From positions 1 through 6,623 of the forward strand of contig JAUWZG010000057.1 in assembly GCA_030615425.1 (NCBI GenBank): a stretch of 6,623 nt of DNA, written 5' to 3'. The stretch is from Dehalococcoidia bacterium (GTDB lineage: Bacteria; Chloroflexota; Dehalococcoidia; Dehalococcoidales; BS750m-G39). How positions within the stretch are numbered: the first letter of the stretch is position 1; each line of letters opens with the position of its first letter. The notes beneath the pieces are model-generated. The model made no database searches and had not been told where the DNA came from. It saw only the letters and a program-made list of their open reading frames with translations. Positions 1 through 6,430 of this stretch are shown here, in pieces. Both the position numbers and the translations under genes were made by a program.

Positions 1-588
1 GTGATACGGGTAGTTGACCATGATAAGGTGGAGCTTAGTAATCTGAACCGGCAGGTCCTGCACTGGGACGAGGACATAGGCACGAAGAAGGTTGATTCGG
101 CTGCTAAGAAGCTCAAGAAGCTAAATCCGAGGGTGAGAGTAGAAGCTATAGAGGAAATGATAACCGAAGCCAATATTTCTCAGCTTGTGGCTGGCTTTGA
201 CTTAATAGTTGATGCCATGGATAACCTGCCCGCCAGATACTTGCTAAATAAGGTGGCTATAGAGAGGAATATACCCTTCTTTCATGGGGCAGTTCACGGC
301 TTCGAGGGAAGGGCAATGACTATAATCCCGGGTGAAACAGCCTGTCTGAGATGCCTTTACCGCGGGGCTATCGTTGAAGGGAAATTCCCGGTGATCGGGG
401 TTACACCAGGAGTCATCGGCTGCATCCAGGCAACAGAGGCAATAAAGTACATCGTGGGCATCGGGGGGCTGCTGACCAATAGGCTACTAGTCTACGACGG
501 GCTGAATATGAAATTCACTGAGTTTAGGGTTAAGAGAGACCCAAATTGCGAGCACTGTGGCGATTTGAGGAGTAAAGATAACAGTTGA
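1..588 (+). CDS. ThiF/MoeB/HesA-family E1-like adenylyltransferase, 5'-truncated by window edge
   Basis: This family activates the C-terminal Gly-Gly of a MoaD/ThiS-type sulfur carrier by adenylation with ATP. The 195 visible residues begin in the middle of the fold: VVDHDKVELSNLNRQ (4-18) normally follows a GxGxxG nucleotide-binding loop, which must lie left of the window, so the GTG at position 1 is probably an internal Val codon. Visible family features are Arg17 of NLNRQ, the Lys29-Lys30 pair, the DAMDN motif (71-75) with the Mg/ATP aspartate, and two zinc-type CxxC pairs (Cys115/Cys118 and Cys183/Cys186). GVIGCIQATEAIKY (137-150) matches the conserved C-terminal helix. The Cys that ThiF-like members carry just before this helix appears to be absent: the stretch reads VEGKFPVIG. 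The stop overlaps the moaD-like start by 4 bases, so the two are probably translated together. The family call is strong. MoeB-like, ThiF-like or tungsten-enzyme-associated function cannot be separated. Confidence 0.9.
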   Translation: MIRVVDHDKVELSNLNRQVLHWDEDIGTKKVDSAAKKLKKLNPRVRVEAIEEMITEANISQLVAGFDLIVDAMDNLPARYLLNKVAIERNIPFFHGAVHGFEGRAMTIIPGETACLRCLYRGAIVEGKFPVIGVTPGVIGCIQATEAIKYIVGIGGLLTNRLLVYDGLNMKFTEFRVKRDPNCEHCGDLRSKDNS

Positions 589-857
589 GCGTTAAGATAA
601 ACATTCATCCCTTCTTTTCCCATCTTACCAATGACCAAACGGTAGTCGAGGTTAATGGGAGCACCGTTGGTCAGTGCCTTGAGCAGTTGGCTGCCCAATT
701 TCCTGAGGTTAGAGACCGGCTGTTTGAAAAGGATGGCACAGTGAACCGCCTCGTTGATATCTACGTCAATGGGGAGAGTGCTTATCCAGAGGAGTTAACC
801 AAGCCGGTTAAAGACGGGGATGAGATTCATACTGAGGTGATAATTTCCGGCGGGTGA
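585..857 (+). CDS. MoaD/ThiS-family sulfur-carrier protein
   Basis: This is a 90-residue ubiquitin-like sulfur carrier. Its C-terminal Gly would be adenylated by the upstream E1-like enzyme and converted to a thiocarboxylate, which donates sulfur to molybdopterin (MoaD role) or another acceptor. The protein ends in ISGG (87-90), the diagnostic Gly-Gly tail. VDIYVNGE (57-64) and KPVKDGDEIHTEVIISGG (73-90) match the end of the MoaD beta-grasp fold, and the length is typical. The start is a TTG at 585-587 sharing bases with the upstream TGA stop. A GAGGAG at 567-572 lies 12 bases upstream, rather far, which fits coupling by a terminating ribosome. No in-frame ATG or GTG offers a better start. 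MoaD-like carriers beside a ThiF-like gene often accompany aldehyde:ferredoxin oxidoreductases, so a tungstopterin role is possible. ThiS is less likely because no thiamine genes are visible. Confidence 0.88.
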   Translation: MSVKINIHPFFSHLTNDQTVVEVNGSTVGQCLEQLAAQFPEVRDRLFEKDGTVNRLVDIYVNGESAYPEELTKPVKDGDEIHTEVIISGG

Positions 858-859
858 GG

Positions 860-1633
860 CTAAGGAGAGCGGCGAACCTTTATTATCTCAGCTAAGATGC
901 TGACGGCTATCTCTTCTGGAGTTTGAGCCTCTATTTTCAAGCCAATGGGGGCATGGACTCTACCCAATTGCCCCTTGGATATCCCTTTAGCCAGCAGGTG
1001 GGAGAATATAGTCTTAACCTTGGTTTTGCTGCCTATCATGCCGATATATTTAGCCGGGGTGCCCACCGCCCACTCCAGCACCAGCTCGTCGTGCTGATGG
1101 CCCCGGGTAACAATCACAATGTAGCTTGACTTGTCTATTTTCAGCTTGGGAAATGAGCTGGCGAATTCTTCTGCCAGCACTGTGTCGGCTTCAGGGAATC
1201 TAGCAGAACTGGCAAATTCAGCCCGGTCGTCAATAACAGCAATTTTGAAGCCAAGAAGTTTGCCCATCTTAGCTAGAGGTAGCGAAACATGACCGCCACC
1301 AAAGAGGTATAGGGTGGGCGGGGTCAGAATAGGCTCAATAAACACCTCTAGCTCTCCACCGCAGACCATCCCCGCCACCTCCGCTTCCTTGGCGGTTAAG
1401 CTCATATGGAGTCGCTTTGGCTTGCCTTGCTTGATTACTTCAACTGCTTCCTTAATTACCTGGGCTTCCAGGCTACCGCCACCTATAGTGCCAAGAATGC
1501 TACCGTCAGCCCTAACCAGCATCTTGGTTCCTTCCTCCCTGGGCGTGGAGCCAGTAGCTGAGACTATAGTGACCAGCGCTGCCTCTTCACCCCCTTCTTT
1601 AATCCTGACGATTTCCTGGTAGATATCAGTCAT
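860..1633 (-). CDS. XdhC/CoxI-family molybdenum hydroxylase maturation protein
   Basis: XdhC-family proteins bind molybdenum cofactor, help insert its terminal sulfido ligand, and deliver it to xanthine dehydrogenase-type hydroxylases in the cytoplasm. The 257-residue product has both domains. The N-terminal XdhC/CoxI domain contains ATGSTPREEGTKMLV (26-40), GTIGGGSLEAQ (48-58) and GMVCGGELEVF (88-98). The C-terminal Rossmann domain begins at LYLFGGGHVS (108-117) and continues through IDDRAEFA, VTRGHQHDELVLEWA (175-189) and YIGMIGSKTK (196-205). The C-terminal VHAPIGLKIEAQTPEEIAVSI segment is also typical. I chose the ATG at 1633 because GGAG lies 6 bases before it; a GTG at 1645 would add four residues but has no ribosome binding site of its own. 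It is the last gene of the minus-strand cluster, 11 bases after yqeB-like, and its stop is 2 bases from the convergent moaD-like stop. The hydroxylase it serves is not in the window. Confidence 0.93.
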   Translation of the reverse strand: MTDIYQEIVRIKEGGEEAALVTIVSATGSTPREEGTKMLVRADGSILGTIGGGSLEAQVIKEAVEVIKQGKPKRLHMSLTAKEAEVAGMVCGGELEVFIEPILTPPTLYLFGGGHVSLPLAKMGKLLGFKIAVIDDRAEFASSARFPEADTVLAEEFASSFPKLKIDKSSYIVIVTRGHQHDELVLEWAVGTPAKYIGMIGSKTKVKTIFSHLLAKGISKGQLGRVHAPIGLKIEAQTPEEIAVSILAEIIKVRRSP

Positions 1634-1639
1634 CTTACA

Positions 1640-1643
1640 CTCC
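1640..1643 (-). promoter_or_regulatory. Ribosome binding site deciding the XdhC-family start
   Basis: On the minus strand the sequence GTGGAGTGTAAGATG places GGAG six bases before the ATG at 1633. The upstream in-frame GTG (1645) sits inside this same signal and overlaps the TAG stop of the preceding gene by one base. The preceding bases offer it no purine-rich site. This favours the ATG as the real start. Confidence 0.65.
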
Positions 1644-1644
1644 A

Positions 1645-2445
1645 CTAAACATTGTAACGCATCAGTATCGCCTCTAAAACTCCGCCGGCAATCGCCCTTA
1701 CCCTGGATCTAATAGTATAACAGACCTCTTTATTCCCTGAAGGGTCTATTTCGCCCAGTTTTGTCCCCTTCCCCACCTTTATCCCGCTCCTCAGCAAAGC
1801 TCGAACCACACCGTCTATCTCTGCCTTGACTGGCTGTTCAGCTACCGAAGCCACCACCTCGCCAGCAGCAACCAGGTCTCCTATCCCTTTATCGGACTGG
1901 AACAGACCGTCTCCCGGCGAATGCAGCACCCTGTCAAAAGTCAAGCCGCCAATAGCAATGGGGATGCCGGTATCCTCTTCCGCTTTCCCTTCAAGGATTA
2001 CCTTGCCCAGGCTCTCGCTATTGTTGGTCTCCACCACCATATGAACATCTTTTCCCGCCTGGAAGCCGGGACCAAGCCCGATTACCAAGGGAGCATCGGT
2101 AATCTTGGTTCCCAGGTTTCTTTTAGCCATTATAGCGTCAACCAATACCTGAGGGCTAAGGGTTTCCTTTGCCAACGCCTCGGGGTCAACTATAATAGGC
2201 AGCTTGTTTTCACGCCATACTTTTGGAATCTCACTAGCCGATTCAACCCGCCTGGCTATTATTCCCTCAACTTCCTTTTCCCCATCATATATCGCTTCAC
2301 AAAAGGCAACTCCCCGGCTGACTGCTAGGGGGTGAGAAGTATCAGTCATACAAACTCGGAAGTGGGCACGGGCCAACTTATGGGCTACCCCACTGGCCAC
2401 CTCTCCAGCACCCCTGATGAGAACGACCAAATTGGTTGATTCCAT
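1645..2445 (-). CDS. yqeB: YqeB/EF2563-family selenium-dependent molybdenum hydroxylase maturation protein
   Basis: This protein family is a genomic marker of selenium-dependent molybdenum hydroxylases, in which labile selenium is added to the Mo centre. Its exact biochemical step is unsettled. The 266 residues begin with VVLIRGAGEVASGVAHKL (7-24), a dinucleotide-fold-like loop typical of the family, followed by MTDTSHPLAVSRGVAFCEAI (33-52) and IVDPEA (85-90). The central signature is VIGLGPGFQAGKDVHMVVET (121-140), with RVLHSPGDG at 172-180. The last 60 residues (VKAEIDGVVRALLRSGIKVGKGTKLGEID, 206-234) resemble a biotinyl/lipoyl-type barrel-sandwich. An AGAGGA ribosome binding site at 2451-2456, inside the end of the dehydrogenase gene, precedes the ATG, and the gap between genes is 2 bases. 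The XdhC-family gene follows immediately, a pairing known for this system. Family assignment is confident; the gene symbol follows E. coli usage. Confidence 0.9.
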   Translation of the reverse strand: MESTNLVVLIRGAGEVASGVAHKLARAHFRVCMTDTSHPLAVSRGVAFCEAIYDGEKEVEGIIARRVESASEIPKVWRENKLPIIVDPEALAKETLSPQVLVDAIMAKRNLGTKITDAPLVIGLGPGFQAGKDVHMVVETNNSESLGKVILEGKAEEDTGIPIAIGGLTFDRVLHSPGDGLFQSDKGIGDLVAAGEVVASVAEQPVKAEIDGVVRALLRSGIKVGKGTKLGEIDPSGNKEVCYTIRSRVRAIAGGVLEAILMRYNV

Positions 2446-2447
2446 GC

Positions 2448-3626
2448 TTATCCTCTGGGTAACCCCAGCCCTCTTAGGGCAATTATGTTTTTTTGAATCT
2501 CTGAGGTACCAGCGGCAATAGTTGCTCCAAAGGAAACCAGATAAAAGTGTTCAATCCACCCCCGCAAAGGGGCTATATCCTCCCGCTTGTCAAGCTGGCC
2601 GTACAATCCCAGTAACTGCATAGCCACGCTGGCGGCATGCTTAAACAGGTCGGTGCTATATAGCTTCGCCATAGCGGCATGCCAGGCAGTGTTAATTCCT
2701 TTATCGTGCAGCCAGGCCACTCGATAGTTAATCAAGCGCCCTATCTCGGCATCTATCGCCAATCTGGCTAGCAGGTCCCTGTGCATCGCCTGCCTTCCGG
2801 GGGCAGCCTCTATATATTTTGCCAGTCTCTCAATCATGGTTTGTACCATAGCCACAAACTCAATAGAAGTCCGTTCGTAGCCTAGCAGTGCCTGTGCTAC
2901 TTGCCAGCCTTCATTCTCTCGCCCGACAAGGTTTTCCTCTGGCACCCTCACCTCCTCAAAGAATATCTGGCTGAAATGAAGTTCTCCGGCCATATTCTCT
3001 ATCGGTTCGAGGGTAATGCCAGGGGTGGACAGGTCAACCAGGAAAAAGCTAAGACCTTTGGCTCTCTTGGAGCGCGGGTCTGACCTAGCCAGCAGACAGC
3101 ACCAATCCGAATAATCGGCAAAGGTACTCCAGGTCTTCTGCCCGTTTATGATGAAGTAATTGCCATCTTTTACAGCCTTCGTTTGCAGGGAAGCCATGTC
3201 AGACCCAGCCTCGGGTTCGCTAAAACCCTCGCACCAAAACTCTTGCCCCTTAGCAATTGGCTTGAGATACCTCTCCTTCTGTTCCTCAGTGCCATAGTCA
3301 ATAAGGGTAGGGGCTAGCATTTTCACGGCAACAGGGTTATACCCGGGCGACCCACGACGTGCTATCTCCTCCGAGAAGATAAGGTAATCTACATACGACC
3401 GAGATTGACCACCATATTCCTCAGGCCAGAACAAAGATAGCCACCCCTTATCCCCCAGTTTATGCGCTATATCCTTGAATACCTGCCAGCCATCACTGCT
3501 ACTGCCTATATGGTCGCCGGTTGTAGGCGCCACATAACCCACCCAGTCCGGTGGCAATTCTGCATCCAGAAAAGCACGAACCTCTTGCCGAAATTCCTCC
3601 TGCTCCGCAGTAAATCCAAAATTCAC
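2448..3626 (-). CDS. Acyl-CoA dehydrogenase family protein
   Basis: This is an FAD-dependent alpha,beta-dehydrogenase of acyl-CoA thioesters, 392 residues, a normal length for the family. The N-terminal helical domain starts with FTAEQEEFRQEVRAFL (5-20). FLAVIN-contact motifs are WCEGFSEPEAGSDMASL (131-147) and NGQKTWSTFADYSDW (161-175). The C-terminal signature is AAGTSEIQKNIIALRGLGLPRG (371-392). The usual catalytic Glu just before GTxxIQ is an alanine here (Ala372). A Glu at 251 in LLGYERTSI aligns by eye with the alternative catalytic base of isovaleryl-CoA and long-chain dehydrogenases. The start is GTG at 3626, with GAGGT seven bases upstream (3634-3638). It lies 34 bases after CoA-transferase B and 2 bases before yqeB-like, so it is probably co-transcribed with both. 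The ending is like that of degradative dehydrogenases for branched, cyclic or aromatic acyl-CoAs. The substrate cannot be read from the sequence. Confidence 0.94.
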   Translation of the reverse strand: MNFGFTAEQEEFRQEVRAFLDAELPPDWVGYVAPTTGDHIGSSSDGWQVFKDIAHKLGDKGWLSLFWPEEYGGQSRSYVDYLIFSEEIARRGSPGYNPVAVKMLAPTLIDYGTEEQKERYLKPIAKGQEFWCEGFSEPEAGSDMASLQTKAVKDGNYFIINGQKTWSTFADYSDWCCLLARSDPRSKRAKGLSFFLVDLSTPGITLEPIENMAGELHFSQIFFEEVRVPEENLVGRENEGWQVAQALLGYERTSIEFVAMVQTMIERLAKYIEAAPGRQAMHRDLLARLAIDAEIGRLINYRVAWLHDKGINTAWHAAMAKLYSTDLFKHAASVAMQLLGLYGQLDKREDIAPLRGWIEHFYLVSFGATIAAGTSEIQKNIIALRGLGLPRG

Positions 3627-3633
3627 TCTATTT

Positions 3634-3638
3634 ACCTC
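3634..3638 (-). promoter_or_regulatory. Ribosome binding site for the GTG-initiated acyl-CoA dehydrogenase
   Basis: GAGGT on the minus strand lies seven bases before the GTG at 3626, within the 34-base gap after CoA-transferase B. It supports GTG as the true start: the encoded NFGFTAEQEEF is the expected beginning of an acyl-CoA dehydrogenase, so no later start is needed. No promoter or terminator is evident in the gap. Confidence 0.6.
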
Positions 3639-3660
3639 GACCTTGTATTGTATCTATCAC

Positions 3661-4995
3661 TTAGATTATGCTAGCCTTTTTTAACTTGTTTAGCTTGGAA
3701 GGTCCAAGCTCCATATATTTAAGGTAGATGCGCTCATTATCGTAGCCCACTGGTTGGCATACCCACTTTGTCCTTATGGGCGTTTCTGTCATTTTATGTT
3801 GTGCCTGAGCGACAACCAGCTCTCCATAAACAGGGTCTTTAAGCGGAGTAAAAATCCCCCTATCTAACCAGTTGCTATCTTCCATCGTCTCCTGGGGAGA
3901 ACAGACTGGTGCCACCACCGGGGTAATGGGAGCTAGACGACCTTTTTTTGCATACTCTATTGACATGCTTACCAGTTCGTCGTTGGTGTATTTGCCTGTC
4001 TCAGCAAAGACCAGCGGCGCCCATTTCAATTGCTCTTCTTTTTTCATAAAAGTTCTCAGCGTCGTCCAATTGGCAGCTCCCCACTCATCCCATTTCCCCA
4101 CCATATCGGCAAACGCTTGCCACATCTCCAGCCTCAAGCCGCCCAGAAAAACGACGCCATCTTTGGTTGGGGCGAAACAGTACAGCCAGCCGGCAGTATC
4201 CAGGTTGCCAAAGCGCTCATTAATAACTCCCGTTCCCTGATACCACAACGCAGCGTAGTCATCAAAGCGGGCGTAAGCCTCAGCCGTAGCCACATCCAGC
4301 GCCTGACCTTCTCCAGTTATCCCCCTCCAATACAGAGCAGCTAGAATACCAACTGCCATAAATGTTCCCGGTTGGACCCAACCTATCCAGGGGCCAGCCT
4401 TGGTGGGAACTGCCCAGGGACATTCATCGTAACTCTTGCCCTCAGGCATAACCTCTCCTGTAGCCGACTGTACTCCTGACCTGGCCTGAGCTATATTATC
4501 GTAGTCTGGCATCCGGCTCCGGCTCAGGGGACCAAACTGCCCACGGGCGGTTATAGAAGCGAATATCAACCTGGGATTGCCCTTCTTTAAGTGTTCATAG
4601 CCGATACCCCACTCATCCATGACGCCGGGTTTGTATGTCTCTATAAGCACATCAGCCTGCTTTGCCAAACCTTTGAGTATCTCCCTGCCCTCTGGCTCTT
4701 TAAGGTTCAGGGTGATGTGAAATTTATTTCTGCCCTCGGTCAAATAGTTAAGACCTTCACCCTTATAAAGCATACCGTAAGGGGTGCAGGTTCTGATGAA
4801 ATCGCCCTCCGGGGGTTCAATCCTCAAAACCTCAGCCCCAAATTCAGCTAACATCGAAGAACAATAGCATCCGGCGAAACTCTTATAGCTCAAGTCCAAC
4901 ACGATTATATCATCCAGGGCCTCAGGCTTGGTATGCGCAATCCGGGGATTATCCCTTTCCTTTATCCAATCTGTCCAGGGTTGTTCTATCTTCAT
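3661..4995 (-). CDS. Class III (CaiB/BaiF) CoA-transferase, subunit/paralogue B
   Basis: Class III CoA-transferases move CoA from a donor thioester to a carboxylic acid through an aspartyl-CoA thioester. The 444-residue product shows the family start IIVLDLSYKSFAGCYCSSML (30-49), AEFGAEVLRIEPPEGD (50-65), TEGRNKFHITLNLKEPEGRE (86-105), DVLIETYKPGVMDEWGIGY (115-133) and ITARGQFGP (148-156). The catalytic Asp is expected to be Asp166 in RMPDYDNIAQARSG (161-174). The C-terminal small domain includes PITPVVAPVCSPQE (356-369). TKWVCQPVGYDNERIYLKYM (409-428) closely parallels the neighbouring CoA-transferase, so the two are diverged paralogues. The ATG is 5 bases after the upstream stop. The GGAG at 5009-5012 is 13 bases away, and a short AAAGG is too close at 2 bases, so initiation may rely on coupling. 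It probably forms a heteromeric enzyme with its neighbour, but two separate homodimers are also possible. Confidence 0.93.
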   Translation of the reverse strand: MKIEQPWTDWIKERDNPRIAHTKPEALDDIIVLDLSYKSFAGCYCSSMLAEFGAEVLRIEPPEGDFIRTCTPYGMLYKGEGLNYLTEGRNKFHITLNLKEPEGREILKGLAKQADVLIETYKPGVMDEWGIGYEHLKKGNPRLIFASITARGQFGPLSRSRMPDYDNIAQARSGVQSATGEVMPEGKSYDECPWAVPTKAGPWIGWVQPGTFMAVGILAALYWRGITGEGQALDVATAEAYARFDDYAALWYQGTGVINERFGNLDTAGWLYCFAPTKDGVVFLGGLRLEMWQAFADMVGKWDEWGAANWTTLRTFMKKEEQLKWAPLVFAETGKYTNDELVSMSIEYAKKGRLAPITPVVAPVCSPQETMEDSNWLDRGIFTPLKDPVYGELVVAQAQHKMTETPIRTKWVCQPVGYDNERIYLKYMELGPSKLNKLKKASII

Positions 4996-5000
4996 TGCCT

Positions 5001-6350
5001 TTACTTTTCTCCTTCACGGTCTCTGGCAGAGAGAAGCCCCGCCTTACCATCCCAGCCAGGTGGAGGTCGGCGTGCTGGCGCGTCAGCCCATTTACCCAGA
5101 GCACCACACTTATACAACTGCTTGATCTCCTCTTCACTCTTGCCTAGAGCATATTGTAGTACATATTCATTGTCAAAACCTACCGGCCGACACGACCACT
5201 TAACCTTTGGTGGGGTCTTGGACATCGACACCGGAAACTCGTGATCGAGGTATTGACCGAGGAGAGGGTCATTAACCTCAGTCATAAAGCCTCGCTCTCC
5301 GAAGTGCTCGTCTTCCACGACATCCTTGGTGGTGTAGACGTGAGAGGCGGCGAAGCCGTGCTTTTCTGCCAGCTGCTCAATCTCTTCGGGGGTCTTGGTT
5401 CCCGCCCAATCAGCGATAATGTTGACAATTTCAGTGGCATTATCCTTCTGCAACCGAGTTAGGTGGTCTGCAAATCTAGGGTCGTCAGCCAGTTCTGGCC
5501 TGCCCATAGCAGTGCACAACCCCCTGAATTCCTCTGGAGCTGGGGCGGCTATGGCAACAAAGGCATCATCGGCACAACGGAAGGTATCGGCGGGACATAT
5601 GGATACGTCCCTGTTCCCGGCGGGCATAGCCACCTTACCTGTAATCTGCTGGTAGGGCCAGACCCAGGACATTGCCCGCATAATAGCTTCACTCTGCGAT
5701 AGTTCAATGAACTGTCCCTTCCCCGTCCTCTCCCGATAGTGGAGAGCAGCCAGTACCGCCAATTCACCCATCAATGCCCCGTAGTTATCACAAATATACA
5801 GACGGCTCTTAAGGGGTGGCCGGCCGGGGAAACTGGAAAGCCAGGCGTATCCGGAAAATCCCTGCGAAGCACCATCGTTGGAAGGCCTGTTCTCCCTGGC
5901 ATATTGTCCCCACTGGCCAAAGCCGTTCTTGGCGAGGTAGATAATGCGCGGGTTAATTTCTTTGATTTGTCGGTAGCCAATATTCCAGCCTTCCATCACT
6001 CCCGGCCTCAGGTTGTTTTCAATGACGTCAGACTTAGCGGCGAGCTCTCGAAATACTTCCTGCGCTTCGGCTTTGTGTAGATCCAAGCCTAGCCAGTATT
6101 TATTGGTGTTCATATGGGCAAATGCCGGCCCCTGCTCCTTGAACAGATAGCCGAAGGGGGTCAGGTCGCGACAGGTATCGCCCATAGGTGGGAACTCGCA
6201 CTTGATGACTTCAGCACCCATCTCGGCCAAAAAACCCGGCCCGGCAGGACCCAATAGCAGAGTGCACACCTCGAGTACCCTGATGCCTTTTAACGGTGAC
6301 GGATTAGAATGTTTCTTTTCTTTATAATCCCTCCAAGTTTCCTCTGCCAT
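5001..6350 (-). CDS. Class III (CaiB/BaiF) CoA-transferase, subunit/paralogue A
   Basis: First gene of the minus-strand cluster, 449 residues from the chosen ATG. Family features are LKGIRVLEVCTLLLGPAGPGF (20-40), AEMGAEVIKCEFPPMGD (42-58), HMNTNKYWLGLDLHKAEAQE (79-98), SDVIENNLRPGVMEGWNIGY (107-126) and KNGFGQWG (141-148). The expected catalytic aspartate is Asp159 in RPSNDGASQGFSG (155-167). The C-terminal PKVKWSCRPVGFDNEYVLQY (381-400) parallels the same region of the downstream paralogue. I chose ATG 6350 because MAEETWRDYKEKK aligns with MKIEQPWTDWIKER, the N-terminus of that paralogue. An ATG at 6425 would add 25 residues (TTG 6437 would add 29) without homology to the paralogue. Neither start has a strong ribosome binding site: an AAGGGG before ATG 6350 is about 14 bases away. 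The tail after 418 is basic and proline-rich. The substrate is unknown. Confidence 0.92.
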   Translation of the reverse strand: MAEETWRDYKEKKHSNPSPLKGIRVLEVCTLLLGPAGPGFLAEMGAEVIKCEFPPMGDTCRDLTPFGYLFKEQGPAFAHMNTNKYWLGLDLHKAEAQEVFRELAAKSDVIENNLRPGVMEGWNIGYRQIKEINPRIIYLAKNGFGQWGQYARENRPSNDGASQGFSGYAWLSSFPGRPPLKSRLYICDNYGALMGELAVLAALHYRERTGKGQFIELSQSEAIMRAMSWVWPYQQITGKVAMPAGNRDVSICPADTFRCADDAFVAIAAPAPEEFRGLCTAMGRPELADDPRFADHLTRLQKDNATEIVNIIADWAGTKTPEEIEQLAEKHGFAASHVYTTKDVVEDEHFGERGFMTEVNDPLLGQYLDHEFPVSMSKTPPKVKWSCRPVGFDNEYVLQYALGKSEEEIKQLYKCGALGKWADAPARRPPPGWDGKAGLLSARDREGEK

Positions 6351-6430
6351 AACAGTAAGCTGGTCCCCTTTCTCTTGGGCTTTCTGCCCTGCTCCTAACA
6401 CTGCGCAAATTGTAAGGGTATCCATAGCTA

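Noticed and set aside
795..811. Perfect 6-bp inverted repeat TTAACC-aagcc-GGTTAA near the end of the moaD-like gene, considered as a terminator for the minus-strand cluster.
   Set aside because: It lies inside conserved MoaD coding sequence (LTKPVKDG), and no T-run follows on either strand. It is probably chance.
858..895. AAGG...CCTTTATTAT downstream of the moaD-like stop as an intrinsic terminator.
   Set aside because: The stem is only 4 bp with a long loop, there is no clean T-run, and the bases encode the conserved end of the XdhC-family protein.
1634..1645. GTG at 1645 as the start of the XdhC-family protein (four more residues, MECK).
   Set aside because: It has no ribosome binding site of its own, and its bases form the GGAG site correctly spaced for the ATG at 1633.
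1921..2328. 135-codon plus-strand open frame opposite the yqeB-like gene.
   Set aside because: It is fully antisense to a gene with clear family motifs, and its translation shows no recognisable domain. It is a shadow frame.
3872..4344. Two overlapping plus-strand open frames of 104-122 codons opposite CoA-transferase B.
   Set aside because: Both are antisense to well-conserved coding sequence, with low-complexity Ser/Pro-rich translations and no family resemblance.
5739..6080. 113-codon plus-strand open frame opposite CoA-transferase A.
   Set aside because: It covers the conserved catalytic region of the minus-strand gene, and its translation has no recognisable motif.
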